A stretch of DNA of 64,000 nucleotides from Aldehydirespirator sp965219165. Lineage in GTDB: Bacteria > Actinomycetota > Acidimicrobiia > Acidimicrobiales > Aldehydirespiratoraceae. The stretch is taken from contig CBDCMW010000002.1 of assembly GCA_965219165.1 (NCBI GenBank), forward strand, positions 2,790,001 through 2,854,000, written 5' to 3'. The notes under the pieces are model-generated. The model was not told where the DNA came from. It ran no database searches and saw nothing but the letters and a program-made list of their open reading frames with translations. How positions within the stretch are numbered: the stretch's first letter is position 1; every line of letters begins with the position of its first letter. Shown here piece after piece: positions 62,009 to 64,000 of this stretch. Made by a program: the position numbers and the translations under genes.

Positions 62009-62662
62009 GTGGCCGATCGCGCATCCGTCCCCACTCGCGACAAGATTCTCCAGGTTGCGTCGCACCTGTTCGCGAAGCGAGGGTTCCATGGGACCTCGAC
62101 GCGCGAAATCGCGGCGCAGGTGGGAATCCGGCAGCCGTCGCTCTTCCATCACTTCTCGTCCAAGGTAGAGATCATGGCCGAACTGCAACGATTCGAGTTC
62201 GAGACCAGCATCCGGATTCTCGACGCCGCCAGTCACCGCGACGGATCTCCCGCGGTCCGCCTGTTCTGCGCCCTGTTCCTCGACCTGCGAAGAATGATGG
62301 AGGAGCCCTATGACTTCACCTGCACGACCGCGGCCGAGGTGCTCAACGAGCCGGCTCTGGCCGACCAGCGCGTCCTGTGGGATCGCATCATGAGCACCCA
62401 GGCCGCCTTGATCGCCGAGGGCACCGCCGCGGGCGAGCTGATCGATCTGGATTCGGACTTCGCCAACCACGGCGTCGACTGGCTCATCGAGGGAGCCCTC
62501 GTCGACGCCAGCCGGCGCGAGGATCTGGACCCCGTTGAGTTCGCCGACCAGGTGGCGTCGTTCGCGCTGCGCGCCCTGCTCGCCAACCACACCCATTGGG
62601 ACCAGCTCCGCGCCGAGGGGCTCGCGCTGGCCGAGACCATAGGAGCCGCGGCGGATCTGTGA
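62009..62662 (+). CDS. TetR-family transcriptional regulator
   Basis: 217 residues from a GTG. N-terminal HTH: TRDKILQVASHLFAKRGFHG, then TSTREIAAQVGIRQPSLFHHF. The C-terminal ligand domain contains EPYDFTCTTAAEVLNEPALAD. Divergent from the transporter operon and convergent with the aminotransferase gene, whose stop abuts its own. Probably regulates one or both. Confidence 0.92.
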   Translation: MADRASVPTRDKILQVASHLFAKRGFHGTSTREIAAQVGIRQPSLFHHFSSKVEIMAELQRFEFETSIRILDAASHRDGSPAVRLFCALFLDLRRMMEEPYDFTCTTAAEVLNEPALADQRVLWDRIMSTQAALIAEGTAAGELIDLDSDFANHGVDWLIEGALVDASRREDLDPVEFADQVASFALRALLANHTHWDQLRAEGLALAETIGAAADL

Positions 62663-64000
62663 TCAGCCGTGGCCGGCCGCGTCCAGTTCGGCGCGGGCCG
62701 CGATGATCGCCTCCCGCAGCCGGTTGACGACGGCATCGACATCGTCGTGCGTGATGACCAGCGGCGGCGACATGACATTGAGGTTCTCGATGGGCCTGAC
62801 GATCAGGCCGAGGGCGTCGGCCTGGTTCGACACCCGCTTGCCTACAGCCAGCTCTTCGGGATACGGGCGCTTGTCGGCCCGGTCGGCCACGAACTCGACG
62901 CACGCCATGAGGTGGAAGCCCCGCACATCGCCTACCATCGGAAGGTCGGCCAGGGTTGCGAGCTGCTCCATGAAGTACGGGCCGACCGACCGCACATGCT
63001 GCAGGAGATCCTCGCGCTCGATGATCTCGATGTTCTTGAGCGCGGCCGCGCAAGAGACCGGATGGGCCGAGTAGGTGTAGCCGACAGCGAAACACCGCCC
63101 TTGGCCGGGCTCGGAGATGACGTCGAAGATCTCGTCCGTGAACAGCATGGCCCCCAGGGGCACATATCCTGAGGTCAGCCCCTTGGCCGTGGTCAGGATG
63201 TCGGGGCGGATGCCGTAGAGGGACTCCGACACGAACCACTCCCCGAGACGGCCGAAGCCGGTGACGACCTCGTCGGATACGTACAGGATCCCGTGGCGCC
63301 GGCAGAACTCCCACATACGTGGCAGATAGTCCGCCGGGGGCATGATCACGCCCCCCGAGCCCATGACCGGCTCGGCGAACAGTGCGGCCACATGGCCCGG
63401 CCCGCCCAGCTCGTCCACCTTCGCCTCGAGCTCGGCGATCAGGTCGTCGGCGAACTCCTGCTCGGTCCTGCCTCGGCCGTAGCGATAGTGGTTGGGCGAA
63501 CTGAGGTGATGGATGGTCTCGGTGATGAACTGGAACTCCGGCACCCTGTCCCCGGGCTTGCCGCTCAGGGACGCAGCCGCCAGCGTGGTCCCGTGGTAGG
63601 AGTCGACCCGGCTGAGGATGTGGCGGCGCTTCGGTTCGTCCCTCACCGCCCAGTAGAACTGGACCAAGCGCAGCGCGGCGTCGTTCGCGGTGGAGCCGCC
63701 GCAGGTGAAGAAGGCGTGGTTCAGCGAGCCCGGGGCCAGAGACGCCAGCCGCTCGGCCAGCTCCACGGCACAGACGTTGGTCATGTCGGTGAAGGGGTTG
63801 GCGTACGCCAGGTCACGCACCTGCTCGGCGATCGCGGCCGCCATCTCCTCCCGGCCGAGCCCGATGTTGGTGCACCACATCCCGCCCACTGCGTCGAGAT
63901 ACTCGTTGCCGTCGGTGTCAACGAGCCGCGCTCCCGCGCCGCGGGCCACCGCCAGGGCCGGGTCCACCAGGTAGGTGTCGAACAGTTGGAAGGGGTGGAG
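62663..64000 (-). CDS. Class III aminotransferase (5' end outside window)
   Basis: PLP-dependent omega-amino acid:pyruvate-type transaminase. HPFQLFDTYLVDPALAVARG continues to the window edge, so the start is missing. Motifs: FFTCGGSTANDAALRL, SYHGTTLAAASLSG, the PLP-binding SDEVVTGFGRLG and lysine in TTAKGLTSGYVPLGA. At least 445 residues. Next to a peptide/amine transporter and TetR it could act on the imported compound; that link is inference. Confidence 0.9.
   Translation of the reverse strand, partial: LHPFQLFDTYLVDPALAVARGAGARLVDTDGNEYLDAVGGMWCTNIGLGREEMAAAIAEQVRDLAYANPFTDMTNVCAVELAERLASLAPGSLNHAFFTCGGSTANDAALRLVQFYWAVRDEPKRRHILSRVDSYHGTTLAAASLSGKPGDRVPEFQFITETIHHLSSPNHYRYGRGRTEQEFADDLIAELEAKVDELGGPGHVAALFAEPVMGSGGVIMPPADYLPRMWEFCRRHGILYVSDEVVTGFGRLGEWFVSESLYGIRPDILTTAKGLTSGYVPLGAMLFTDEIFDVISEPGQGRCFAVGYTYSAHPVSCAAALKNIEIIEREDLLQHVRSVGPYFMEQLATLADLPMVGDVRGFHLMACVEFVADRADKRPYPEELAVGKRVSNQADALGLIVRPIENLNVMSPPLVITHDDVDAVVNRLREAIIAARAELDAAGHG

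Overview
The window is a GC-rich actinobacterial chromosome segment. Evidence for Actinomycetota is the mIHF-type nucleoid protein, a PriA without recognisable helicase motifs, a DUF222/HNH nuclease, and the gene orders pheST-argCJBDFR, pyrRBC-carAB-pyrDF-mihF-gmk-rpoZ-coaBC-metK-priA and alaS-ruvX-mltG-aroE...aroB-pepQ-efp-nusB. Stop-start overlaps of 1-8 bases are frequent. I cannot assign a genus; a deep-branching group such as Acidimicrobiia is a guess.

Layout. 1-13401 (minus): arginine operon argC-J-B-D-F-R, pheS-pheT, a broken secreted protein, an rRNA 2'-O-methyltransferase and infC-rpmI-rplT. 13558-16077 (plus): a small accessory patch with a DUF1844-like protein, a DUF2335 membrane protein, an SLH gene with a nonsense codon and a foreign ATPase tail, and a truncated toxin-antitoxin pair. 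16078-22678: hisG, ribD, a mog-like gene, rsmB-fmt-def (minus), then an RsmC-like and a TrmH-like methyltransferase (plus). 22740-38123 (minus): priA, metK, coaBC, rpoZ, gmk, mihF and the pyrimidine operon led by pyrR, which has a clear PyrR-binding RNA loop. 38245-43747: accessory genes (AbrB/PIN-like pair, DUF222-HNH nuclease, VapBC, phosphoesterase, HAD phosphatase, SnoaL-like protein). 44229-55951 (minus): GNAT, nusB, efp, pepQ, aroB, prepilin peptidase, aroE, mltG, ruvX, alaS and two small envelope proteins. 56146-64000: an oligopeptide/dipeptide ABC operon, a divergent TetR regulator with a large palindrome between them, and a class III aminotransferase that runs off the window.

The most unusual feature is repeat structure. 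First, many intergenic gaps hold a locus-specific tandem array whose unit is a copy of the 3' end, including the stop codon, of the neighbouring gene (pheS, carA, carB, aroE; a related array lies inside the end of a phosphoesterase gene). Second, a dispersed, imperfectly palindromic element of about 150 bp occurs at four gene ends (24736, 43745, 44830, 55952), with a fragment at 48540. It supplies C-terminal codons and stops for some genes and spurious N-termini for others. A 45-bp piece of it is amplified seven-fold between aroB and the prepilin peptidase gene, where aroC and aroK lie in related genomes. No tRNA, rRNA, CRISPR array, transposase or integrase was seen.
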